NCBI GenBank assembly: GCA_019418525.1
Contig: DYBS01000079.1
Location: forward strand, 1,438 to 8,958
Direction of reading: 5' to 3'
Length of the DNA stretch: 7,521 nt
Source: Clostridiales bacterium
GTDB taxonomy: Bacteria; Bacillota; Clostridia; Oscillospirales; Oscillospiraceae
Part shown: positions 1 through 5,227 of the stretch, one piece after another
Layout: each line of letters starts with the position of its first letter
Position numbering within the stretch: the first letter of the stretch is position 1
The notes under the pieces: generated by a model
Told to the model about the DNA's origin: nothing
Database searches by the model: none
What the model saw: the letters and a program-made list of their open reading frames with translations, nothing else
Made by a program: the position numbers and the translations under genes

Positions 1-162
1 CTCCCGCACAGTGCCGATGTGGTCTCCCGCCGCATTCAAAATGTGGAGGCAGTGTCCCCAGGCCAGCTTTCCCTCCACAGTGTAGACGGTGTTCCCCGCC
101 TCGTCGTAGATGTCATAGCTGTCAAACCAGGAGAACAGCCGCTGTCTGAACAATAATCTCAT
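1..162 (-). CDS. LURP-one-related (Tubby C2-like) protein, N-terminal part, cut by window edge
   Basis: The first 54 codons are visible, starting MRLLFRQRLFSWFDSYDIYD and continuing with NTVYTVEGKLAWGHCLHILN and DHIGTVRE. Repeating short beta strands (a YDIYDEAGN turn, a VYTVEGKLAWGH strand pair, then HILNAAGDHIGTVRE) are the hallmark of the LURP-one-related/DUF567 family, a Tubby C-terminal-like beta barrel related to scramblases. Family members in Clostridia are usually about 160 residues, so roughly two thirds lie beyond the left edge. The ATG overlaps the TGA of the upstream gene in an ATGA arrangement (159-162), so the two are almost certainly co-transcribed and translationally coupled; a possible ribosome site (AGAAGGAGG) lies in the 3' end of that gene. 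No signal peptide or membrane segment is seen, so it is probably cytosolic or membrane-peripheral. The biochemical role of bacterial members is not established. The family call is firm; the function is unknown. Confidence 0.85.
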   Translation of the reverse strand, partial: MRLLFRQRLFSWFDSYDIYDEAGNTVYTVEGKLAWGHCLHILNAAGDHIGTVRE

Positions 163-1022
163 AGAACCTCCTTCTGCAGTGCCGCCGGCTGATATTCCCG
201 GAACCGCTTTGCTGTCCGGTAGAGATAGACCAGCTTCACGATCCCCACCACCAACAGGCCGATGGCGTCCGCCAGTATCGCCAGAAGACCCAGAATTGCC
301 GAAATCAATGCCAGGAAGATGCATCCAAACAACCCCAGCAGCAGGCCGATCCACCATTTCCAAAGCAGCCGCCACTTCCCCGCCAGCTCCGGGTCAAGCT
401 CCTCCAAAACCTCTGCATGGGCATAAAACTCCTGATATGCGGCACAGAGCTCCAGCACCATGACCGGCAGGGAGAGCAGCCACCACAGCCAGTTCCCCTC
501 CGGAATTGCCGGAAGCAGCAGCACACCGCTGATGATGCCGCCAGCCAAATAGCACAGGGCCGCCGTGCGGTACCGGCCTGCCGCCTCCCGCAGCTGCCAC
601 AAAAGGACACCATAGGCCAGGGAAATCAGAAATGCCAGCACATTTCCAACGACTCCGGCAGTTGGAAACGCTCCCGCCACAGTATCCATGGTCAGAATGT
701 TGCTGAAAACACTGGGAGTCACCAGCCAGAACAGCAGCCACAGCCACTTGGCCAGCACAGGGGCATTCCGGTCCAGCCGCGCCCGGCGCTCCCGCTCTGC
801 CTCCACGGCCCACAGCCGGTTCTGGGGCATATCTCTTCGCCGCAGGGCACAGCCGGTAGAAAAGGTGCAGGTCACACATGCCGTATGCCCCTTCTCCCGG
901 CAGCAGTCCGCAATGGGACAGCCGCCGGAAAACCGGCGCCCCGGCCCATCCTGACAGCCGGGACAGTCCAGCTGCTCTTTCCAGGTACATGCGTCGCACA
1001 TTCGCCCGCAGATGCCCTCCAT
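159..1022 (-). CDS. Membrane protein with N-terminal DUF3795-like cysteine cluster
   Basis: A 287-residue protein. Residues 1-63 hold eleven cysteines (5, 9, 12, 20, 23, 35, 40, 41, 49, 52, 58), in patterns such as CGRMCDAC, CPGC and CVTC, resembling the DUF3795 family and probably binding zinc or another metal. A charged linker (64-92, rich in Arg and Glu) leads to about five or six hydrophobic segments, near 93-112, 124-142, 154-171, 178-194 and 223-268. A soluble Cys cluster joined to a polytopic membrane domain is unusual, since DUF3795 proteins are mostly small and soluble. I chose the ATG at 1022 because AGGGAGG lies 8 nt before it and a sigma-A-type promoter sits just upstream. An in-frame TTG at 1106 would add 28 residues, but it lies upstream of that promoter and lacks a ribosome site. 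Its stop overlaps the start of the LURP-one gene. Metal sensing at the membrane is only a guess; no catalytic motif is visible. Confidence 0.75.
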   Translation of the reverse strand: MEGICGRMCDACTWKEQLDCPGCQDGPGRRFSGGCPIADCCREKGHTACVTCTFSTGCALRRRDMPQNRLWAVEAERERRARLDRNAPVLAKWLWLLFWLVTPSVFSNILTMDTVAGAFPTAGVVGNVLAFLISLAYGVLLWQLREAAGRYRTAALCYLAGGIISGVLLLPAIPEGNWLWWLLSLPVMVLELCAAYQEFYAHAEVLEELDPELAGKWRLLWKWWIGLLLGLFGCIFLALISAILGLLAILADAIGLLVVGIVKLVYLYRTAKRFREYQPAALQKEVL

Positions 1023-1055
1023 CGCCAGTGCCTCCCTTTGTTTTTTTGAGATTAT

Positions 1056-1085
1056 ATCATAATCCGCCTTTCCGATGGGTAACAA
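1056..1085 (-). promoter_or_regulatory. Sigma-A-type promoter for the DUF3795/LURP-one unit
   Basis: On the minus strand a -35 TTGTTA (1080-1085) and a -10 TATGAT (1056-1061) are separated by 18 bp. An overlapping TATAAT (1051-1056) is also present but has no -35 at normal spacing. Transcription would begin near 1049, leaving a leader of roughly 27 nt with AGGGAGG before the ATG at 1022. This position argues against a longer protein starting at 1106. Confidence 0.6.
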
Positions 1086-1143
1086 ATCTATGACATTTTT
1101 CTCCAAGACGTCCCTGCCAACAAATTTTTCCGCCAGAAAAACC

Positions 1144-1172
1144 GCATATTCTCCCGTCCCGGAGTCAAACTA
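1144..1172 (+). promoter_or_regulatory. Candidate sigma-G (forespore) promoter for the SASP gene
   Basis: GCATA (1144-1148) fits the -35 consensus GHATR, and CAAACTA (1166-1172) matches the -10 consensus CATNHTA except at its third base; the spacer is 17 bp. SASP genes of this class are known to be transcribed by sigma-G in the forespore. No good sigma-A promoter is evident in the 200 bp upstream of the gene on this strand. The leader would be about 50 nt. Confidence 0.5.
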
Positions 1173-1231
1173 TGCTCGCGATACCCAGTAACCCACACGC
1201 AACAAATGTATGATGAAAAGGAGATTCAATT

Positions 1232-1429
1232 ATGTCTAGCAAGAATAGCAATAAGATCAACGTTCCCGAGGCCCGTGCGGCTATGGATAAGTTCAAGATG
1301 GAGGCTGCCGCCGAGGTGGGCGTCAACCTGAAGGAAGGCTACAACGGTGACCTGTCCTCTCGTGAGGCCGGCTCCGTCGGCGGCCAGATGGTCAAGAAGA
1401 TGATCGAGTCCTACGAGAAGAACCTGTAA
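1232..1429 (+). CDS. Alpha/beta-type small acid-soluble spore protein (SASP)
   Basis: A complete 65-residue member of the alpha/beta SASP family. These proteins coat forespore DNA, shift it toward an A-like form and protect it from UV, heat and chemicals; at germination they are degraded by the GPR protease to supply amino acids. Two family motifs are present. FKMEAAAEVGV (21-31) is the helix containing the GPR cleavage region, with cleavage expected after Glu24. GYNGDLSSREAGSVGGQMVK (36-55) is the DNA-binding helix with the conserved Gly-Gly and Met. A strong AAGGAGA lies 7 nt before the ATG. The gene stands alone, with its own sigma-G-like promoter upstream and a GC-rich hairpin 19 nt after the stop. 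It shows that the organism comes from a spore-forming lineage. A symbol is not assigned because several paralogues usually exist per genome. Confidence 0.95.
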   Translation: MSSKNSNKINVPEARAAMDKFKMEAAAEVGVNLKEGYNGDLSSREAGSVGGQMVKKMIESYEKNL

Positions 1430-1448
1430 CTTCCCACTGGACACAGTG

Positions 1449-1477
1449 AAGCGGCCCGGCAATCGCCGGGCCGCTTT
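1449..1477. terminator. Hairpin terminator shared by convergent SASP and PBP genes
   Basis: A perfect 12-bp stem, AAGCGGCCCGGC (1449-1460) against its complement at 1465-1476, encloses a 4-nt loop AATC. On the plus strand it is followed by TTTCTC, giving a modest U-tract for the SASP transcript. On the minus strand only TTCAC follows, so it is a weaker intrinsic terminator for the PBP gene, whose stop lies 2 bp away. It probably serves both directions. Confidence 0.85.
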
Positions 1478-1478
1478 C

Positions 1479-4121
1479 TCATGTTCCTGTGTTGTCTCCC
1501 CAGAAACCGCTCCACCAATCGCCGCCGGCGTCTCCAAAGCCGCCGCTGGGATCGTTGGGATCCGGCTCCGTAGGCTGGTCTCCGCCGCCGGAATCGCCGC
1601 CGGAGGGGTCCTCTGTCGGCGTATCCGGATCTATGGGCACATCAGGGTCGTTGGGATCAGGCGGCTGCCAGTTGGGATCGCTGGGATCCAGCCCCCCATT
1701 CGGGTCATCGGGGTCCGTAACTGCAGCCGACGTGTGGACGGGACATCCGCCGGGGCTGGTCTCCGTGGGGGCCACTGCCTTTTCCAGGGTGCTGATGAGA
1801 TAGGCGTCGTCGGAGGCAGTGATGCTCTCGCCGTAATCCTCCCGCACATAGTCCAGATAGCCCTTCTGCACGATGGACTCCGCCGGGCAGAACTCACCGG
1901 CCAAGCAGTTACCCTCGGTGCAGATGTCCACCATCTTGTGGAGCGTGCACTCCGTCGTGGGCTCCGTGCCCACAGCCACCTCATAGGATACCGTCCGGTC
2001 CCCTCTGGAATCGGCGCGGCAGGCATCCGTCGCCCGCATGCCGCTGTCCGCGCAGACACTGACCGTTGTCAGGCCGCTGCTGGGACGGTTGAAGGACTTG
2101 TCCGGCAGATCCGCATGGACCTTCTCCATCACCTGTCGCCACAGGGAGGCCGCGGGGTTCACGGAGTAGCTGATCCGCTCGTTGTTCTTGTAGCCCACCC
2201 AGACCGCCGCGCAGTAATACGGCGTGTAGCCTGTGAAATAACGGTCATACTTGTCGTTGGTGGTGCCGGTCTTGCCTGCGATGTGCATCCCGCTGAATCG
2301 AGCGCCGCCGCCGGTGCCGCCGGACTCATTCACCGCCCGGCGCAGCATGTCCGTCATCAAATAGGCGGTGGTCTCCTTCATGGCCACCCGCTGCTCCGTC
2401 TCCTTTTCCAGCACCACGGTGGAGTTGTCGTTGGCCAGAACCTTTACGTAGGTCTTGGGCTCATTGTACACACCGCTGTTGGCGAAAGCAGCGTAGGCCG
2501 CCGCCATCTCCACCGTGCTGAGGCCGTAAGTCAGGCCGCCCAGCCCCAGCGGGCTGACGTTCATATCCTCCGGTGCCAGACTCAGCCCCAGATTTTCGGT
2601 GGCGAATTGGTAGGCCGCCGTGACCCCAACCTTTTCCAGTGTCTGCACCGCGATGGTGTTGATGGATGCCTTGACACCGTTGCGCACGGATGTCCAGCCC
2701 GTGTAGGTGTTGGGCGAGTTCTTGGGCCATGGATTCCCATTCAGCAGGCGGACCGGATAGTTGTCAAAGGTGGTTGCCGGGGAGACTGCCCCCGCATCCA
2801 GCGCCGGGGCGTAAGCCGTCAGCGGCTTGATGGAGGAACCCGGCTGCTGGATATCCGTTGCATAGTTCCACAGCAGGTTTCCGGACTTGGGTCCCATATC
2901 GCCCACCATGGCCACGATGTTGCCGGTGGAGGGCTCGATAATGGTAATGCCGGAGTGGATCAGCTGTCCGCTGGCGGAGGTGAGGTTGTTCAGACTCCCC
3001 CGGTCCTCGTAGACAGACTCCGCAATCTCCTGAATCTTCGGGTCCAGCGTGGTGTAGATGTTGTAGCCGCTGTTGTAGATCCGGTTCAGGGCCTCTTTTT
3101 CGGTGATGCCGTACAGGTCCGCCAGATCCGCGGAGACATCCCGCAGCACCTGGTCCACGAACCAGGAGTTGACATTGGCGCCGCCGGTAGCCTCTGTGAC
3201 AATGTCCTGAGCGGAAGTGGTGCCGTCCGTGAAATGCAGCTCCTCCGCCTTGGCGGCCTCGGCCTCCTCCTCTGTCAGATAGGTGAGCCCGGTGACGCCC
3301 ACATCGTCATTGCCGCCGGCCATCCGGGTCAGGATCATCTCCTGGCGCTCCTTGTTCAGCTCCCGGGGCGTGACGGTGCTGCCGTCCTCCCGGGTGATGG
3401 TGATGGTGGACATGGGACCATACAGGGAGGGGTTGTTGGTGATGGCGATGAGGCAGGCGCATTCCGCCGGATCCAGCTCCGACACATCCTTGCCGAAGTA
3501 GAACTCCGACGCGGTCTGGACGCCGTAGCAGCCCTGTCCCAGATAGATGGTGTTCAGGTACATCTCCAGGATCTCCTGCTTGGTGTAGTTCTTCTCGAAC
3601 TCCAGGGCCCGGAAAATCTCCCGCACCTTGCGGTTGATGGTGTTGCCGTCGTCGCCGGTCATGTTCTTCAGCACCTGCTGCGTCAGGGTGGAGCCGCCGA
3701 AGGTGGCCCGGCTGCCGGTGAAGAAGTTCAGCGTGGCAGAGGCGGTTCGGGTCCAGTCCACGCCGTTGTGCTCAAAGAATCGGTGGTCCTCAATGGCCAC
3801 GGCCGCCTGCCACAGCGCGTCCGGGATCTGTTCATAGTCCACCCAGATGCGGTTTTCCGTGCCGTAGACGGTCTGGTATTCCACCCAATCTCCGGTGTCC
3901 CTGTCCTGGTAATAGATGATGGAGCTGAGATTCATGGTGTAGTCGTCGGCGTTGACCTCCAGCGTAGGGGCCAGCGTGGTCCGGACGTACATCATAAAAA
4001 GCCCGGCAAGCATCGCCACTGTGCAGATGCCCACCAGCAGGACCGTCCCCAGGATGAAGACGACCTTGTGTCCCGTTCGTTTGGTGCTTTTCTGCTGTCT
4101 GGGTTCCCGGCGGGGGATCAT
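1479..4121 (-). CDS. Class A penicillin-binding protein (bifunctional transglycosylase/transpeptidase, PBP1A type)
   Basis: About 880 residues (numbered from the ATG at 4121). It polymerises lipid II into glycan strands and crosslinks the peptides on the outer membrane face. Order: short basic cytosolic tail; membrane anchor at about 19-45; GT51 transglycosylase with AIEDHRFFEHNGVDW (catalytic Glu111), FGGSTLTQQ (141-149) and RKVRE (second Glu168); then the transpeptidase with SSIK (Ser429 nucleophile, Lys432), SIN (486-488) and KTGT (617-620). All catalytic residues are present. Beyond it, residues 684-745 carry six cysteines in the pattern VCADSGMRATDAC ... ECTLH ... C ... C ... C, with a seventh at 793. 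The end (803-880) is an Asp/Pro/Gly-rich, probably disordered tail. The start is unresolved: the ATG at 4121 has GGGAGGG 10 nt upstream, whereas an in-frame TTG at 4154 (11 residues longer) has a perfect AAGGAGGTG upstream. The open frame reaches 4277, but that start lies in the putative promoter. Confidence 0.97.
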   Translation of the reverse strand: MIPRREPRQQKSTKRTGHKVVFILGTVLLVGICTVAMLAGLFMMYVRTTLAPTLEVNADDYTMNLSSIIYYQDRDTGDWVEYQTVYGTENRIWVDYEQIPDALWQAAVAIEDHRFFEHNGVDWTRTASATLNFFTGSRATFGGSTLTQQVLKNMTGDDGNTINRKVREIFRALEFEKNYTKQEILEMYLNTIYLGQGCYGVQTASEFYFGKDVSELDPAECACLIAITNNPSLYGPMSTITITREDGSTVTPRELNKERQEMILTRMAGGNDDVGVTGLTYLTEEEAEAAKAEELHFTDGTTSAQDIVTEATGGANVNSWFVDQVLRDVSADLADLYGITEKEALNRIYNSGYNIYTTLDPKIQEIAESVYEDRGSLNNLTSASGQLIHSGITIIEPSTGNIVAMVGDMGPKSGNLLWNYATDIQQPGSSIKPLTAYAPALDAGAVSPATTFDNYPVRLLNGNPWPKNSPNTYTGWTSVRNGVKASINTIAVQTLEKVGVTAAYQFATENLGLSLAPEDMNVSPLGLGGLTYGLSTVEMAAAYAAFANSGVYNEPKTYVKVLANDNSTVVLEKETEQRVAMKETTAYLMTDMLRRAVNESGGTGGGARFSGMHIAGKTGTTNDKYDRYFTGYTPYYCAAVWVGYKNNERISYSVNPAASLWRQVMEKVHADLPDKSFNRPSSGLTTVSVCADSGMRATDACRADSRGDRTVSYEVAVGTEPTTECTLHKMVDICTEGNCLAGEFCPAESIVQKGYLDYVREDYGESITASDDAYLISTLEKAVAPTETSPGGCPVHTSAAVTDPDDPNGGLDPSDPNWQPPDPNDPDVPIDPDTPTEDPSGGDSGGGDQPTEPDPNDPSGGFGDAGGDWWSGFWGDNTGT
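1545..1714. repeat. Degenerate GGGATC-type repeats encoding the PBP tail
   Basis: GGGATC occurs at 1548, 1557, 1653, 1674 and 1683, with GGGTC and GGATC variants between. Read on the minus strand they give repeated Asp-Pro dipeptides (DPDDP, DPSDP, DPNDPD, DPDTP, DPNDP) in the C-terminal tail of the PBP. The repeats keep frame. Such a tract can gain or lose units by slippage, so tail length may vary between strains. Confidence 0.6.
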
Positions 4122-4161
4122 CTCATGGGATCCCTCCCGTCTTCTGCGTTCCAATGCAGAG

Positions 4162-4170
4162 CACCTCCTT
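4162..4170 (-). promoter_or_regulatory. Perfect Shine-Dalgarno site that complicates the PBP start
   Basis: The minus strand reads AAGGAGGTG, fully complementary to the 16S rRNA 3' end. It is 7 nt from an in-frame TTG at 4154-4152, which would begin ERRRREGSHE before the Met at 4121. The other confidently called starts in this window use AAGGAGG-like sites 6-8 nt before an ATG. The chance of such a site arising at random here is low, so TTG is a serious alternative start. Confidence 0.55.
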
Positions 4171-4247
4171 CTTTTGAATTTGAATTTTCTGCAAAAGCAG
4201 TCTGCCGCGCCGCCTGTCTGCGGCCGCAGAGGCTCAGAGTCCTCCAT

Positions 4248-4277
4248 AATATGTTCTATTGTACCATCCCATGTCAA
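4248..4277 (-). promoter_or_regulatory. Possible promoter of the PBP gene
   Basis: A consensus -35 TTGACA (4272-4277) is followed after 18 bp by CATATT (4248-4253), or after 20 bp by TATTAT (4246-4251). The -10 match is poor, so this is tentative. It would give a leader of about 85-120 nt depending on the PBP start, and it excludes the longest possible reading frame starting at 4277. Confidence 0.35.
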
Positions 4278-4397
4278 TATCGAAAATGTCGTATTTTACC
4301 GAAAAAAAGTTTCTTATCCGCATGGTTTTTCTGCTTTTGGGCAGGATAAATCCATCCCCAGCGCCCCAGTTTCCCACATTTCCAAAAGTTCACCCCC

Positions 4398-4426
4398 TTG
4401 CAATCTTCTGGAAAGTCAGTTACAAT
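4398..4426 (+). promoter_or_regulatory. Sigma-A promoter of the DUF1292 gene
   Basis: TTGCAA (4398-4403) and TACAAT (4421-4426) are separated by exactly 17 bp. The start would fall near 4433, leaving a leader of only about 27 nt that includes the AGAAGGAGG ribosome site at 4444-4452. Confidence 0.75.
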
Positions 4427-4459
4427 ACCCCTAGAGTACAGACAGAAGGAGGACGCCCC

Positions 4460-4747
4460 ATGGCGGATGAGTACGGCCCCACTTTCATCACAGTCACAGA
4501 CGAGGACGGCCGCGAGATCGTGCTGGAGTTTGTGGACGCGCTAGAATACAACGGCCAGCAGTACCAGGCTTTCTTCCCTGCGGAGACAGAGGGAGAGGAT
4601 GAGGATCCGGACAATGGACTGGTGATCCTGAAGGTCCTCCACGAGGACGGGGAGGATCTGCTGTCCACGCTGGATTCCGACGAGGAACTGGACGCGGTCT
4701 ATGACCTGTTCATGGAGTCCCTGTTCGACGAGGACGGAGAGTCCTGA
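4460..4747 (+). CDS. DUF1292 family small acidic protein (YrzB-like)
   Basis: A complete 95-residue protein. The core FITVTDEDGREIVLEFVDAL, then YNGQQYQAFFPAE and GLVILKV, matches the DUF1292 pattern: an acidic turn, an FEVLDTFEYNGKEYV-like strand pair, and a later hydrophobic strand. It is extremely acidic, with about 31 Asp/Glu among 95 residues and only Arg18 and Lys58 as basic residues. It ends in an acidic helix (DSDEELDAVYDLFMESLFDE). There is no signal peptide or membrane segment, so it should be cytosolic. AGAAGGAGG lies 7 nt before the ATG. It has its own promoter and appears monocistronic, diverging from the PBP gene. The family is widespread in Firmicutes and its function is unknown. 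The charge would suit binding to a basic protein or nucleic-acid mimicry, but that is speculation. Confidence 0.88.
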   Translation: MADEYGPTFITVTDEDGREIVLEFVDALEYNGQQYQAFFPAETEGEDEDPDNGLVILKVLHEDGEDLLSTLDSDEELDAVYDLFMESLFDEDGES

Positions 4748-4792
4748 CACTCCATACAAAAATTTCTCTCCGGGTCCGCTGGTTTCCTCTTG

Positions 4793-4809
4793 CATCCCGG
4801 GCCGGGATG
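4793..4809. repeat. Perfect short inverted repeat after the DUF1292 gene
   Basis: CATCCCGG and CCGGGATG flank a single G, forming a 17-nt palindrome or a 7-bp hairpin with a 3-nt loop. It lies 46 nt after the DUF1292 stop. No T-run follows directly (the next T7 is at 4851-4857), so it is not a standard terminator. It could be a processing signal, an RNA-stabilising hairpin or an operator. Confidence 0.4.
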
Positions 4810-4870
4810 TGATACGGTGAATATGTGCCCTGCGGGGTTTGTGATAGGTCTTTTTTTAACCCACATTTCG

Positions 4871-4876
4871 TTATAC
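4871..4876 (+). promoter_or_regulatory. Possible -10 element of the structured RNA gene
   Basis: TTATAC lies 5-8 nt before the expected 5' end of the RNA, where its closing stem begins at 4881. No convincing -35 sits 16-18 bp upstream; that area is occupied by a run of seven T at 4851-4857. Weak on its own, it is supported mainly by its position. Confidence 0.35.
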
Positions 4877-4879
4877 GGG

Positions 4880-5059
4880 ATGCCGGATCAGCGCGTGGTT
4901 CGCAGGCCTCCCAGCTGCTGTCTGCGGCTGGAAGTTGGAAGTGGTAAAGCGCGTTGGAGGCAACCCACCTGGCCGTGAAGGTGCAGGTTATAACGGGCCT
5001 ACACGGCTCTCGCGGGGCACGTTTTCTGAAGGGGCGGTCTGGCCGCTCCGCTTTTTTTT
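4880..5059 (+). ncRNA. ssrS: Structured small RNA, probably 6S RNA
   Basis: No protein gene fits this interval, yet it can fold into a long closed structure. Closing stem: TGCC 4881-4884 with GGCA 5016-5019; GA 4886-4887 with TC 5010-5011; AGC 4890-4892 with GCT 5006-5008; CGTG 4894-4897 with CACG 5002-5005. Next comes an asymmetric internal loop GTTCGC (4898-4903) against A5001, then AGGCC (4904-4908) with GGCCT (4996-5000). Inside is an open region with local hairpins: 4911-4915/4927-4931, and either 4941-4944/4965-4968 around GTTG-GAGG-CAAC, or 4966-4970/4979-4983. The closing stem, the GUUCGC loop (E. coli 6S carries the same GUUCGC), the central bubble and a total of about 180 nt ending in an intrinsic terminator fit 6S RNA, which mimics an open promoter and sequesters housekeeping RNA polymerase. 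The core is shorter than that of E. coli 6S, so another structured RNA is possible. The 5' end is inferred. Confidence 0.62.
5031..5059 (+). terminator. Strong intrinsic terminator of the structured RNA
   Basis: GGGGCGG (5031-5037) pairs with CCGCTCC (5043-5049) with one G-U pair, around the loop TCTGG. After GC comes a run of eight T (5052-5059). There is no protein gene immediately upstream for it to serve, so it marks the 3' end of a non-coding transcript and isolates it from the foldase gene downstream. Confidence 0.9.
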
Positions 5060-5130
5060 GCGGATCAGCCAAAAAATCCCCTGTTTTTGCCGATCCTGCC
5101 GGATCGCGGCGGGGATTCCGCAAATTTCTC

Positions 5131-5159
5131 TTGCAGAATCCGGCCATATCCAGTATAAT
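5131..5159 (+). promoter_or_regulatory. Near-consensus sigma-A promoter of the foldase gene
   Basis: TTGCAG (5131-5136) and a perfect TATAAT (5154-5159) are separated by 17 bp. Transcription would begin near 5166, giving a leader of about 60 nt. It should be strong and constitutive. It lies 70 bp after the RNA terminator, so the foldase is transcribed independently of the RNA. Confidence 0.85.
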
Positions 5160-5227
5160 ATCAAAGTGCGTAATTTCCGGTTTCTTGCAAACCTTGCACC
5201 TGAATACTTGAGAGGACTGAAACACAC

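Noticed and set aside
1446..4349. A 967-codon open frame on the plus strand, opposite the PBP gene
   Set aside because: It is antisense to a clear class A PBP with all catalytic motifs. Its Arg/Gly/Val/His-rich product has no family motif and is the mirror effect of GC-rich codon use.
4314..4349. Inverted repeat TTATCC / GGATAA between the PBP and DUF1292 promoters
   Set aside because: The arms are only six bases with a 24-nt spacer and no T-run. This is expected by chance in an AT-rich intergenic stretch.
4880..5059. SRP RNA, tmRNA, RNase P RNA or a riboswitch for the foldase
   Set aside because: I see no GGAA-tetraloop/AGCAGCC core of SRP RNA, no tRNA-like acceptor of tmRNA and no RNase P signature. 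The foldase has its own promoter after the terminator, so a cis-acting leader is unlikely.
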